A DNA stretch of 64,000 nucleotides from Clostridium pasteurianum DSM 525 = ATCC 6013 (GTDB lineage Bacteria; Bacillota; Clostridia; Clostridiales; Clostridiaceae): assembly GCF_000807255.1 (NCBI RefSeq), contig NZ_CP009268.1, forward strand, positions 1,704,384 through 1,768,383, in the 5' to 3' direction. A program made the translations under genes and the position numbers. The notes under the pieces are model-generated. The model made no database searches and was not told the origin of the DNA. It saw only the letters and a list, made by a program, of their open reading frames with translations. Positions 42,538-51,277 of the stretch are shown one piece after another. Numbering within the stretch: position 1 is the stretch's first letter; every line of letters begins with the position of its first letter.

Positions 42538-42673
42538 TAATTACCCAAATATAATAATATGTTCCAATTCATCCCAAAATAATTTTATCAGGGAATATAT
42601 AGAGAAGTGTTTAGCTGAATATTATAGCTTTTCAAGTTTTACCAATAAAGATAATCTTTTTAAGGAGGAATAA
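42521..42673 (+). CDS. Possible small ORF or frameshifted 3' extension of the DUF4912 gene
   Basis: An open frame of 50 codons starting ATG AAA inside the A10 run and reading KKKISNYPNIIICSNSSQNN, then FIREYIEKCLAEYYSF. Its end overlaps the ribosome binding site of the GH57 gene. It lacks its own ribosome binding site. It looks more like the displaced C-terminus of the DUF4912 protein than a separate gene. Confidence 0.35.
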   Translation: MKKKISNYPNIIICSNSSQNNFIREYIEKCLAEYYSFSSFTNKDNLFKEE

Positions 42674-42675
42674 AT

Positions 42676-44265
42676 GTGCAAAAGGGGTATAAGGGATATG
42701 TGTCTATAGTTCTGCACAGTCATATGCCTTTTATAAGGCATCCAGAGATTGCAGATTCACTTGAAGAAAGATGGTTATTTGAAGCTATGAGTGAGTGTTA
42801 TATACCATTAATTCAGGTGTATGATGGATTAATCAGAGATAATATAAATTTTAAAATTACAATGTCTATAACTCCTCCGCTTATGTGTATGTTGCAGGAT
42901 AAGTATCTTAATGAAAGATATATTGAATATTTAGACAAGTCTATAGAACTTACAGAAAAAGAATTAGTAAGAACAAAAGAGGATAAAGAATTAAATGAAT
43001 TAGCTAAATTTTATAACGATAGATTCAATAATCTTCTTAAGACCTATAAGGAATATGATTGTAATTTAATGAATGCATTTAAAAAGTTTGACAAGCTAGG
43101 TTATCTAGAGGTGATAACTTGTTCTGCTACTCATGCATTACTTCCTTTAATTTCAATAAATCCAGAGGCTGTAAAAGCCCAGCTAGCTACAGGAGTTCAA
43201 TCTTATATTGATACTATGGGACATAGCCCAAAGGGTATATGGCTGCCAGAATGTGCCTATACTTATTCATTAGATGCAATACTTAAAGAAGTTGATATAA
43301 AATATTTTATTGCAGAAAGTAAAGCTTTACTATATGCAGATCCTAAACCCTTATATGGCACAGCAGCTCCTATAGCTACTCCAAATGGTATATGTGCTTT
43401 TGGAAGAGATATGGATTCCTCTTATCAGGTTTGGAGTGATTTTATTGGATATCCGGGAGATGAAAATTACAGGGAATTTTATAGAGATATAGGATTTGAA
43501 TTACCTATGGAGTATATTAAACCTTATATCAATCCAATGGGCATAAGATTGGATACAGGGATAAAGTATTATAGAATAACCGGTAAGACAGAAAATAAAC
43601 AATATTATAATAGAAAAAGAGCTATTGAAAAGACAAAAGAGCATGCAGCGCATTTTGCCAGATGCAGGCAGGATCAAATTAGTGGATTAAGTGAACATAT
43701 GGAAGTTCCACCTATGATAACATGTCCTTATGATACAGAATTATTTGGACATTGGTGGTTTGAAGGCCCTGATTTTATAGATGCATTTATAAGAGAAAGC
43801 TCTAAAGATGGTTATTGTTATGGATTTACTACTCCATCTGAATATTTAATAAATAATTCAAAAGTTCAATGTTGTAGTCCTAACCCATCAAGCTGGGGGG
43901 AAAATAGTGATTATTCAGTATGGATAAATGGTTCAAATCAATGGATATATAGGGATTTGCATAAATGTGAAGAAATAATGATAAGACTTGCAAATACTTA
44001 TAAAACTCCAAATGATCTGCAAAGTAGAGCGCTAAATCAAGCTGCCAAGGAGCTTATGTTAGCTGAAGCTTCTGATTGGCCTTTTATTATAAAAAATAAT
44101 ACAACAGTAGAATATGCTGTTAAGAGAATAAATACTCACCTAGATAGATTCACTAAATTGTATGAAAATATAAGTAAAAATAGCATTGATATAAAGTTTT
44201 TGAGGGAAATAGAATCTTTAGATAATATATTTCCAAATATAAATTATAAAATTTATGAAACATAA
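42676..44265 (+). CDS. Glycoside hydrolase family 57, 1,4-alpha-glucan branching enzyme-like (DUF1957)
   Basis: 529 residues. The N-terminal GH57 (beta/alpha)7 barrel begins GYVSIVLHSHMPFIRHPEI; PKGIWLPECAYTYSLDAIL holds the likely catalytic Glu, and CPYDTELFGHWWFEGPDFIDAFI the catalytic Asp. The C-terminal helical DUF1957 domain is RALNQAAKELMLAEASDWPFIIKN. This is the arrangement of Thermotoga AmyC/Thermococcus branching enzymes, which form alpha-1,6 branches in glycogen. The start is GTG 42676, 7 bases after AAGGAGG; the ATG at 42674 is out of frame. Likely works with the GT4 enzyme at 22.6 kb. Confidence 0.92.
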   Translation: MQKGYKGYVSIVLHSHMPFIRHPEIADSLEERWLFEAMSECYIPLIQVYDGLIRDNINFKITMSITPPLMCMLQDKYLNERYIEYLDKSIELTEKELVRTKEDKELNELAKFYNDRFNNLLKTYKEYDCNLMNAFKKFDKLGYLEVITCSATHALLPLISINPEAVKAQLATGVQSYIDTMGHSPKGIWLPECAYTYSLDAILKEVDIKYFIAESKALLYADPKPLYGTAAPIATPNGICAFGRDMDSSYQVWSDFIGYPGDENYREFYRDIGFELPMEYIKPYINPMGIRLDTGIKYYRITGKTENKQYYNRKRAIEKTKEHAAHFARCRQDQISGLSEHMEVPPMITCPYDTELFGHWWFEGPDFIDAFIRESSKDGYCYGFTTPSEYLINNSKVQCCSPNPSSWGENSDYSVWINGSNQWIYRDLHKCEEIMIRLANTYKTPNDLQSRALNQAAKELMLAEASDWPFIIKNNTTVEYAVKRINTHLDRFTKLYENISKNSIDIKFLREIESLDNIFPNINYKIYET

Positions 44266-44278
44266 TAAAATAATAAAA

Positions 44279-44326
44279 ACACTATCAAAACTGAGAAATT
44301 TAATAATTTGATAGTGTAATTTTTTA
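44279..44326 (+). terminator. Terminator after the GH57 gene
   Basis: An 11-bp stem (ACACTATCAAA / TTTGATAGTGT) with a long loop and an AATTTTTTATT tail. Confidence 0.75.
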
Positions 44327-44388
44327 TTGAGAAGAATTTCATTTAAGCTCAGATAAAGCCTATTTTCATATACACTTATATAAAAATA

Positions 44389-45957
44389 CTAATTTTTATT
44401 TTTAGCTACTTCAATATTAACTCTTCTATTATTAAATTTTTTGCCATCAGTATTTTTAATTACTAATGATACTTTCTTTTCATTTACATCTACAAAAGAA
44501 AATTTATCCAATATATCAATACTTCCTATATAATTTGAATTGACAGTGGAAGTAGTATCTATAAATTCTAAAAGTGATTTTATATTTATTCCATCTCTAC
44601 GACCTATAGACATAAATAATCTCACTGAATTTTCTTGATTAAATAAATCATCATTGTATTCTGTGGATATTTCTTTATCAAGTGCATTCTTCAATAGAGC
44701 TGCTGCAATTTGATTTAATGAATATTCTTTACCTAAGTTTTCTATAATTGGTTCGAATTTTTTGTATTCTTCTGTACTAAGAATATTTGAAACTTTACTT
44801 ACAATATTTTTTGACTTAATGTTTATTATTTCCTGCATAGTAGGTATCTTTTGTTTAGTAATTTTGCTCTTTATATCTTTTTCTATCTGCTTTAGTTTTG
44901 TAAAATCTTTTCTAGTTATAAGGCTTATTGCTGTACCAGATCTATTAGCTCTTCCAGTTCTTCCGATTCTGTGAACATAGGATTCAGTATCCTGTGGAAG
45001 TTCATAGTTAATTACATGGGTTATATTCTCTACATCAATTCCCCTTGCAGCTACATCCGTTGCGGCAAGAAAGGTTAAATTGCCATTTTTAAATTTATTT
45101 AAAGTAGAAAGTCTATTCTTTTGTTTCATATCACCATGCATTCCCTCTATATTGTATCCTTTGGAACTCATGGTACTTACTAATTCATCAACACTTTTTT
45201 TTGTTCTGCAAAAGATAATAGCACTTTCCGGTTCTGATATATCTAAAATTCTGCATAGAGACTCAAGTCTTGTATTATTATGGACTTCATAATAATATTG
45301 ATCTATTTTTGATACTGTTAAAGATTTTTTTAATATTTGAATATGTTTCACATCTTTTTTTAGATAGTTTTCAGATAGTTTTTTTATTGGTTTTGGCATA
45401 GTTGCAGAAAACAGCAAAGTTTGTCTTTCGCTATTAGTATTTTTTATGATTTCTTCAATATCATCAATAAATCCCATATTGAGCATTTCATCTGCTTCAT
45501 CTAGTACTAAATAGTTAAGATTATTCAGTTTTAATGTTTTTCGTCTTATATGATCTAGAACCCTTCCAGGGGTACCAACTATTATGGAAACATCTTTTTT
45601 TATACTGGATATTTGTCTATCCATAGATTGACCTCCATAGACTGGTAATGAACGAACCTTGTCGTATTTAGAAAGTCTTCTTAATTCTTCATATATTTGA
45701 ATTGCAAGTTCTCTTGTAGGAGTTAATATTAATGCTTGAATAAAGCGTTTTGAGGTGTCTATTTTACTAATAATAGGAGCACCGAAAGCACAGGTTTTTC
45801 CAGTACCTGTTTGTGCTTGACCGATAATATCAAAGCCTTCCATTATAACAGGAATACTTGCACTTTGTATTTCAGAAGGATTTTCAAATCCCATATCATC
45901 TATGGCTTTTAAAACCGTATCCTTCAATTCAAGTTCAGTAAATTTAATGTTTTTCAT
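44389..45957 (-). CDS. DEAD-box RNA helicase (CshA/DbpA-like)
   Basis: 522 residues. Domain 1 has the Q motif (FENPSEIQSASIPVIMEG), AQTGTGKT, PTRELAIQI, DEAD (VLDEADEMLNMGF) and SAT. Domain 2 has ARGIDVENITHVINYELP and HRIGRTGRA. The C-terminal part ends in a DbpA-type RNA-binding domain (LFMSIGRRDGINIKSLLEFI; FVDVNEKKVSLVIK). It would act in ribosome assembly, mRNA turnover or cold adaptation in the cytoplasm. AAGAGGATAACGG precedes ATG. Monocistronic. Confidence 0.94.
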   Translation of the reverse strand: MKNIKFTELELKDTVLKAIDDMGFENPSEIQSASIPVIMEGFDIIGQAQTGTGKTCAFGAPIISKIDTSKRFIQALILTPTRELAIQIYEELRRLSKYDKVRSLPVYGGQSMDRQISSIKKDVSIIVGTPGRVLDHIRRKTLKLNNLNYLVLDEADEMLNMGFIDDIEEIIKNTNSERQTLLFSATMPKPIKKLSENYLKKDVKHIQILKKSLTVSKIDQYYYEVHNNTRLESLCRILDISEPESAIIFCRTKKSVDELVSTMSSKGYNIEGMHGDMKQKNRLSTLNKFKNGNLTFLAATDVAARGIDVENITHVINYELPQDTESYVHRIGRTGRANRSGTAISLITRKDFTKLKQIEKDIKSKITKQKIPTMQEIINIKSKNIVSKVSNILSTEEYKKFEPIIENLGKEYSLNQIAAALLKNALDKEISTEYNDDLFNQENSVRLFMSIGRRDGINIKSLLEFIDTTSTVNSNYIGSIDILDKFSFVDVNEKKVSLVIKNTDGKKFNNRRVNIEVAKNKN

Positions 45958-46056
45958 CCGTTATCCTCTTTCTTTAATTAATTTAACAACTCATGATATC
46001 ACATAATAATAAAATTATCAAATTAAGTTTCAGATTATTTTATGTAAAGTTTTAAA

Positions 46057-46857
46057 TTATTTTATTGAATTTAAGTTATTGGTATTCAAATCCAAACTAT
46101 AAGTTTCACCAGTAGTTGCATTCACAAAATACCATCCCAAGGTATTACTGTGATTTTCTGCAGAAGAAGAGTTACTGACGCTGGTAAAGCTTTGGAATAC
46201 GTAATACTTAGAATTATCCTTTTTCTGTAGATGATCATAATTTATGGTCACTTTAGAATTATTATCAATTTTGCTTTTTAATATACCCAAAGCTTTTTCT
46301 ACAGATATAGTATTTCCGTTAGAATCACTGGAGGAAGTATCTAAAGCCTTAGAGGATTCTATATTAGAGGTTTTAGAAGAAGATGTACTGTCAGCTGCAG
46401 TATTGTCTTTATTATTTACATTTGGAGTACTATTAACTTCTGAAATACTATTTGTATTATTTTCAATTTTACTATCTGATGAATTATTTTCTTGCTGGAT
46501 AGGTTGATTAGTATCAGCATTATTAGATTCATTAGCAGTATTGTTTACATCAGTCTGAGAATTTTTATTATCGGCAAGAGCTATTTCAGTTTCAATATTT
46601 TCACTTGTATTTTTATCATTAGCTGCATTTGTATTGTTCTGAGAAATACTTGAAGTTGAGTTTGAAGCATTATTTGTATTGGATTGATTTGCAGTATTTT
46701 TAATATTTTCCTCATTTGAATTATAAGAATAACTCTTTAGAGTTTTAAAAGAGAATTTAGATATAGTAAAAATTGATACTATACATAATACTATTAATAT
46801 TGCAATAAAAGGAAAAATTTTTTTTGATTTTTTTTTATGTCTTTTTATTCGATTCAT
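46057..46857 (-). CDS. Membrane-anchored protein with Ser/Asn-rich linker and PepSY-like C-terminal domain
   Basis: 266 residues. A basic N-terminus (NRIKRHKKKSKK) is followed by one membrane helix (about 14-34). A long low-complexity segment rich in Asn, Ser, Thr and Asp (about 40-185) is surely disordered. A folded C-terminal domain of about 80 residues (VEKALGILKSKIDNNSKVTINYDHL ... NTLGWYFVNATTGETYSLDL) resembles small PepSY/lipoprotein-type modules. It is most likely exposed outside the membrane as a spacer-plus-domain protein. Function unknown. GGAGGGATATAT precedes ATG. Confidence 0.7.
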   Translation of the reverse strand: MNRIKRHKKKSKKIFPFIAILIVLCIVSIFTISKFSFKTLKSYSYNSNEENIKNTANQSNTNNASNSTSSISQNNTNAANDKNTSENIETEIALADNKNSQTDVNNTANESNNADTNQPIQQENNSSDSKIENNTNSISEVNSTPNVNNKDNTAADSTSSSKTSNIESSKALDTSSSDSNGNTISVEKALGILKSKIDNNSKVTINYDHLQKKDNSKYYVFQSFTSVSNSSSAENHSNTLGWYFVNATTGETYSLDLNTNNLNSIK

Positions 46858-47062
46858 ATATATCCCTCCATAAAAGTTTATAATAATCTACATTAAGCTT
46901 ATATTAAAAATTATACTACTAATTTTACTATATTTTTATAAAAAATCGTAAAAATTTTGTAATATTAAAAATATGTTCAGATGTATGTAAATAATATGAA
47001 ATATGATATAATTAATTTTCAGCTGAATAAGATTCATTAATTGATAGGATTAAGGAGAATTT

Positions 47063-48322
47063 ATGGATAAAGATATTATTGATTATAAAGAAACAAAATT
47101 TATTAATGGACTAAGAATTATAACTATAAAAAAATCTACTAATTTGTTTTCCATTCATGCTGGGATAAAAATAGGTTCTATATATGAGGAAAAAAATAAG
47201 AAGGGAATATCTCATTTTGTTGAACATATGCTTTTTAAGGGCACTAAAAGCAGAAGTAATGAGGAACTGAATAATGAACTTGAAAGTATAGGCGGGGAAT
47301 ATAATGCCTATACTGATTATAATTGTACAGTCGTACATGTATCCGGATTAATAGAAGAAATGAAAAAAGCATTGAGTTTAATAGAAGATATGCTTGTTAA
47401 TTGCAATTTTCCTGAAAAAGAAATTGAAAGGGAGAAAAAAGTGATACTAGCAGAAATAAAGACAAGTGTAGATGATGTAGAAGATTACAGTTTTAAAAAA
47501 GCCCATGAGATTGCATATAAAAACAGTCCTATAAAATATGAAACTATTGGAAACGAAAACACAGTGAAAAATTTTTCAAGAAAAGATATCTGTGGTTTTT
47601 ATAATAAATATTATGTGCCTAATAATTGTTATATTTCTATAGTATCTTCTATGGAACATGATGATATAATTAATATGGTTAAAGAATATTTTGAAAGATG
47701 GACAGGTAGGAACTTTAAATTAAGAGATATAATTATTGAAAATAATATTCCCATTAAAAAAACAACTTTTAAAAAAAATATAGAGCAGAGCAGTATTATA
47801 TATATATTTACATTTCATAATTTGGATAAGAGGCTAGAGTTAGCTCTTAAAATACTTAACAATAAATTTGGTGAAAGTGCAAATTCAATTCTCTTTAGAG
47901 AGTTAAGAGAAAAACGAGGATTAGCTTATGATGTTTATTCCGAATTAGATACTAGTAGTTTTGTTAAAAGTTTATATATATATACTGCAGTAGGAAAAGA
48001 AAATATAGAAAAAACTATAAATTGTATAGATAATTGTATAGAAAAGATTAAAAATGAAGAGATTTTATTTGATATTGAATCTATAAATTTGATGAAAAAA
48101 ATATTAAAAACAGCTATTATTCTAACTTTAGAGGATACTTCTGAATTGTGCAATTATGCACTGCATCAGATGATAGAAAATGAAGATATATATAGTTTTT
48201 TATCAGATATGAATAATTTAAAAAATATAAAAAAAGAAGAGATATATGAAGCTGCTAGAGAGGTTTTAAAAGATCCTACCATTCACATATTATTGCCAAA
48301 AGAGAGTGATATATTTGAATAA
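47063..48322 (+). CDS. M16-family zinc peptidase (processing peptidase-like)
   Basis: 419 residues. The inverted zinc motif HFVEH (His51, Glu54, His55) lies in KGISHFVEHMLFKGT, with the third ligand Glu in the following helix (KEIEREKKVILAEI). The C-terminal half repeats the fold without the motif (GESANSILFRELREKRGLAYDVYSELDTSSF). This is the bacterial YmxG/MPP-like group. AAGGAGAATTT precedes ATG. The downstream recX start overlaps its end by 8-17 bases, indicating one transcript. Confidence 0.92.
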   Translation: MDKDIIDYKETKFINGLRIITIKKSTNLFSIHAGIKIGSIYEEKNKKGISHFVEHMLFKGTKSRSNEELNNELESIGGEYNAYTDYNCTVVHVSGLIEEMKKALSLIEDMLVNCNFPEKEIEREKKVILAEIKTSVDDVEDYSFKKAHEIAYKNSPIKYETIGNENTVKNFSRKDICGFYNKYYVPNNCYISIVSSMEHDDIINMVKEYFERWTGRNFKLRDIIIENNIPIKKTTFKKNIEQSSIIYIFTFHNLDKRLELALKILNNKFGESANSILFRELREKRGLAYDVYSELDTSSFVKSLYIYTAVGKENIEKTINCIDNCIEKIKNEEILFDIESINLMKKILKTAIILTLEDTSELCNYALHQMIENEDIYSFLSDMNNLKNIKKEEIYEAAREVLKDPTIHILLPKESDIFE

Positions 48323-49151
48323 AATAACAAAAATAGAAGTGCAGAAGAAAAGAAAAGATAGAGTTAATATATATGTAAATAATGAATATAGATTTTCCTG
48401 CAGCAGTGAATTAGTTTTTTTACATTCTTTAAAAAGTGGGATGAGTATAGATGTTGATTATATAGAGAAAATAGTAGAGGAAGAAAATTATATAAAATGC
48501 AAGAATGATGCCCTTAAAGCTATAGAAAAAAGCTATAAAACTGAAAGAGAAATATCTGTAAAACTTCTCCAAAAAGATCATAGTGAAAAAAATATAAACA
48601 GAGCTATAAAATTTTTAAAGCAGTACAATTTTATTGATGATTGTAAATATGCAGATTTGTATATAAAGGAAAAGATTAAGAAACAGGGAAAAAAGAAAAT
48701 AAAATATGAATTATTGAAAAAAGGTATTGAAGAAAATATTATAGATGATAAGCTTAATAATGTTAGTTATGAGTACGAAGTGTCTATTATAAATGAATTA
48801 GCTAGAAAGAAGTATAATATATTTATGAAAAGTGAGAACAATTCTTTTAAGATATATAGTAAATTATTTAATTACCTTTCTAGATTGGGATATAGCAGTA
48901 ATATAATAAAAGATACTTTGAAAAAAATTATTGGAGATATAACTGAAGATAATAATTTTATAGGAAATATGAAGATAACTCATGAGAAAAATTATGAAGA
49001 ACTTCATAGGATTGCAGAGAAAAAATATAATTTAGTGATAAAGAATGAGAGTAATTCTATGAAGGTATACGCTAAGCTCTGGAGATTTTTAATATCCAAA
49101 GGTTATAGTAGTGAAGATGTAAAACAAGAGTTAAAAAACTTAATGGAATAG
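48315..49151 (+). CDS. recX: RecX family regulatory protein
   Basis: 278 residues made of repeated three-helix RecX modules. Clear examples are ALKAIEKSYKTEREISVKLLQKDHSEKNINRAIKFLKQYNFIDD and the last repeat LWRFLISKGYSSEDVKQELKNLME. RecX binds RecA filaments and limits recombination. This clostridial form is longer than the enterobacterial one (about 165 residues) and begins with an extra beta-rich domain (ITKIEVQKKRKDRVNIYVNNEYRFSCSSE). The frame begins at GTG 48306, but the AAAAGAGAG site has better spacing to TTG 48315. Overlap with the M16 gene indicates coupling. Confidence 0.88.
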   Translation: MNKITKIEVQKKRKDRVNIYVNNEYRFSCSSELVFLHSLKSGMSIDVDYIEKIVEEENYIKCKNDALKAIEKSYKTEREISVKLLQKDHSEKNINRAIKFLKQYNFIDDCKYADLYIKEKIKKQGKKKIKYELLKKGIEENIIDDKLNNVSYEYEVSIINELARKKYNIFMKSENNSFKIYSKLFNYLSRLGYSSNIIKDTLKKIIGDITEDNNFIGNMKITHEKNYEELHRIAEKKYNLVIKNESNSMKVYAKLWRFLISKGYSSEDVKQELKNLME

Positions 49152-49225
49152 ATAGAGTGTAGTATATTATAGGATGAAGAAATAGAATACAATAAGATTT
49201 TTAAATATATTTTAGAGGTGATTTT

Positions 49226-50407
49226 GTGAAGATCAATCCTGTAACTTTAATTATAATAATTAGCTTTTTTTATCCAATATTAAAAGGGCTTTTAGTTGGG
49301 TTTTCATCTTATAGTGCTAAAAGGGATTTAGAAAATGTTATTGGAAGTGTATCATTTATACTTGCTATATATGTGGGTATTAAATATATAAGAAATATAT
49401 TTATAGGAAATGAAAATAGTATATTTAATAAGATAATTAGCCATTTACCAGATAATATGGCCTATTATTTTCAAAGTAAACCTATAGTAATATATCTAAT
49501 TGTTATTCCTTTAGCAGTATATATAATCTATAAGATTATATATACAATATTATTATTTATAAGCAATATTACTCTATATCATTTAATTGATGGAATTGAG
49601 AAGCTAGTTAAAAATAAAAATTATGTGTTTAGAAAAATAATGGGGGCAGTAGTTCAGATACCTAGAGCGGTATGCTATATTCTAGTGGTGCTATTGGCAC
49701 TGAATTTTGCATCGATATTTACTACTAACAGTGATTTTAATAGGTATCTGAGTAATTCAAATATCTACAGGTATTTATGTCAGCAATTTGTAATACCTGT
49801 TACTAATTCTAGTGTTGCCAAAAAACTTCCGCAAATAATTGATGATTCTGTAAGTATTGTAGTTAAACAAAATAATTTAGAAAAACTTCCTAATGGAAAA
49901 ATAAATGATACTTCACCTGGCAGAACTATTGTATATTATAATGGAGTTACTTTAGATGAAGGTATAAAATCAAATCAGCAGATAAATAATTTTGCAAAAA
50001 ATTTAACTGCTGGTGAAACAGATACTATAAGTAAATCAAAGAAATTATACGATTGGATAGGTAGAAATATAGATTATGATTATAATAAAGCCAATTTAGT
50101 CTTAAATAATAATTTTAATGTACAGTCAGGTGCTATACCAACTTTTGAATCCAGAAAGGGGATTTGTTTTGACTATGCCTGCTTATATGTGGCTATGGCT
50201 AGAGCAAATAATATTAAAGTAAGACTTGTTACAGGTGATGGATTTAATGGAGTAAGCTGGGTAAGTCATGCTTGGAATATGGTTTATATACCTGAAACAG
50301 GCAAATGGATTAATGTAGATACTACCTTTTCTAAGGGAGGAAACTACTTTAATAGTAGAATTTTTGATTTAGATCATAAAAATGCAAAGATCATTGGTGA
50401 ATGGTAA
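49226..50407 (+). CDS. Transglutaminase-like domain membrane protein
   Basis: 393 residues. Four or five hydrophobic helices fill residues 1-175 (VTLIIIISFFYPILKGLLVGF; VIYLIVIPLAVYIIYKIIYTILLF). A C-terminal extracytoplasmic or cytoplasmic transglutaminase-like domain follows. Its Cys-His-Asp triad is visible in KGICFDYACLYVAMARA, SHAWNMVYI and WINVDTTF. Such domains in bacteria often act as peptidases or peptidoglycan cross-link enzymes. The start is GTG with AGAGGTGATTTT before it. It ends at a strong bidirectional terminator. Confidence 0.88.
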   Translation: MKINPVTLIIIISFFYPILKGLLVGFSSYSAKRDLENVIGSVSFILAIYVGIKYIRNIFIGNENSIFNKIISHLPDNMAYYFQSKPIVIYLIVIPLAVYIIYKIIYTILLFISNITLYHLIDGIEKLVKNKNYVFRKIMGAVVQIPRAVCYILVVLLALNFASIFTTNSDFNRYLSNSNIYRYLCQQFVIPVTNSSVAKKLPQIIDDSVSIVVKQNNLEKLPNGKINDTSPGRTIVYYNGVTLDEGIKSNQQINNFAKNLTAGETDTISKSKKLYDWIGRNIDYDYNKANLVLNNNFNVQSGAIPTFESRKGICFDYACLYVAMARANNIKVRLVTGDGFNGVSWVSHAWNMVYIPETGKWINVDTTFSKGGNYFNSRIFDLDHKNAKIIGEW

Positions 50408-50448
50408 AAAAAGAAAGATTTCCGCTATGCGGCAATCTTTCTTTTTTT
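50406..50448. terminator. Bidirectional terminator
   Basis: A 15-bp stem of AAAAAAAGAAAGATT and its complement, capped by CCGC/GCGG; long A and T runs on both sides serve the convergent transglutaminase and TPR genes. Confidence 0.85.
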
Positions 50449-50807
50449 CATATTGTATCTTTTTTATAGGATTTTATGATCATATTAATAGCTTTCTCAC
50501 AATCTTTATCATCATTATTTAATGACCAGGCTTTATTAAAATAGATTAAAGCCTTTCTTTTATCTTTCAGCATAGTATAGCAGTAAGCTAAATTAAAAAA
50601 ATATCTACTATCATGTTTTAGAATTAAAGCTTTTTTTAATAGAGGTATTGCTTTTTTATAGGATTTAAGTTTTATTAAGCAAACAGCCCAATTATAGAAA
50701 GAAGCGGCTTCATTTTGTTTAACTTCCACAGATTTTTGATATAGACTTAGTGCATTTATGTAATCTTTTCTATTATAGAAATTATTTGCTTCTTTAAAGT
50801 AGTTCAT
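50448..50807 (-). CDS. Small tetratricopeptide repeat protein
   Basis: 119 residues forming about three TPR units: KEANNFYNRKDYINALSLYQKSVEVK, then AASFYNWAVCLIKLKSYKKAIPLLKKALILK, then RYFFNLAYCYTMLKDKRKALIYFNKAWSLN, with a capping helix. No signal peptide. It would be a cytoplasmic protein-protein adaptor; partners are unknown. GAGGAGGAGTTAAAC precedes ATG. The 470-bp gap beyond its start holds repeat fragment D at 50836 and otherwise A/T-rich sequence. Confidence 0.85.
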   Translation of the reverse strand: MNYFKEANNFYNRKDYINALSLYQKSVEVKQNEAASFYNWAVCLIKLKSYKKAIPLLKKALILKHDSRYFFNLAYCYTMLKDKRKALIYFNKAWSLNNDDKDCEKAINMIIKSYKKDTI

Positions 50808-50835
50808 GTTTAACTCCTCCTCATCTAATCCGTTT

Positions 50836-50857
50836 GAAGCAAGTTCTTAATTCAGGT
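50836..50857 (+). repeat. Structured repeat element, 22-nt remnant (copy D)
   Basis: GAAGCAAGTTCTTAATTCAG plus GT, identical to the first 22 bases of copy A, then TAAAAT, which resembles the right flank seen after copies A-C. All internal sequence is absent. The 5' arm (CAAGTTCTTAATTCAGGT) and the 3' end (CAAGTTAGTCAGGT) of full copies are near-direct repeats, so this could be a deletion or excision scar. Confidence 0.6.
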
Positions 50858-51277
50858 TAAAATATCTACTTAAATTTATATCCATAATATACAAGAAATA
50901 TTCTCTATAATTTATTTTTTAACTTAATTATCAAAAAAATCTAATAATTAACATATAAATATGATTATATAGATAATATAAATCTATTAGATTTTCAAAG
51001 CAAAATCTGATATACTATAAATAAAGTTACAATATATTGTAGTTATTATTTAATAAAAACCAATATATTGTGGATGAAAGTATATTATATGGATTCCTTG
51101 CTATAATTTATAGTAATTAAAATTTATTTAATATTAAAGATTTTATGCTATAATAATCATTAGTCTTAACAATTATCTGTTATATGTGTATTGATAATTA
51201 GTACTTGCTTTAGATGATTTAATTGTTAATAGGCCCAATAGAGGGGTAATACTATACTATGAAATGGGAAGGTAATT

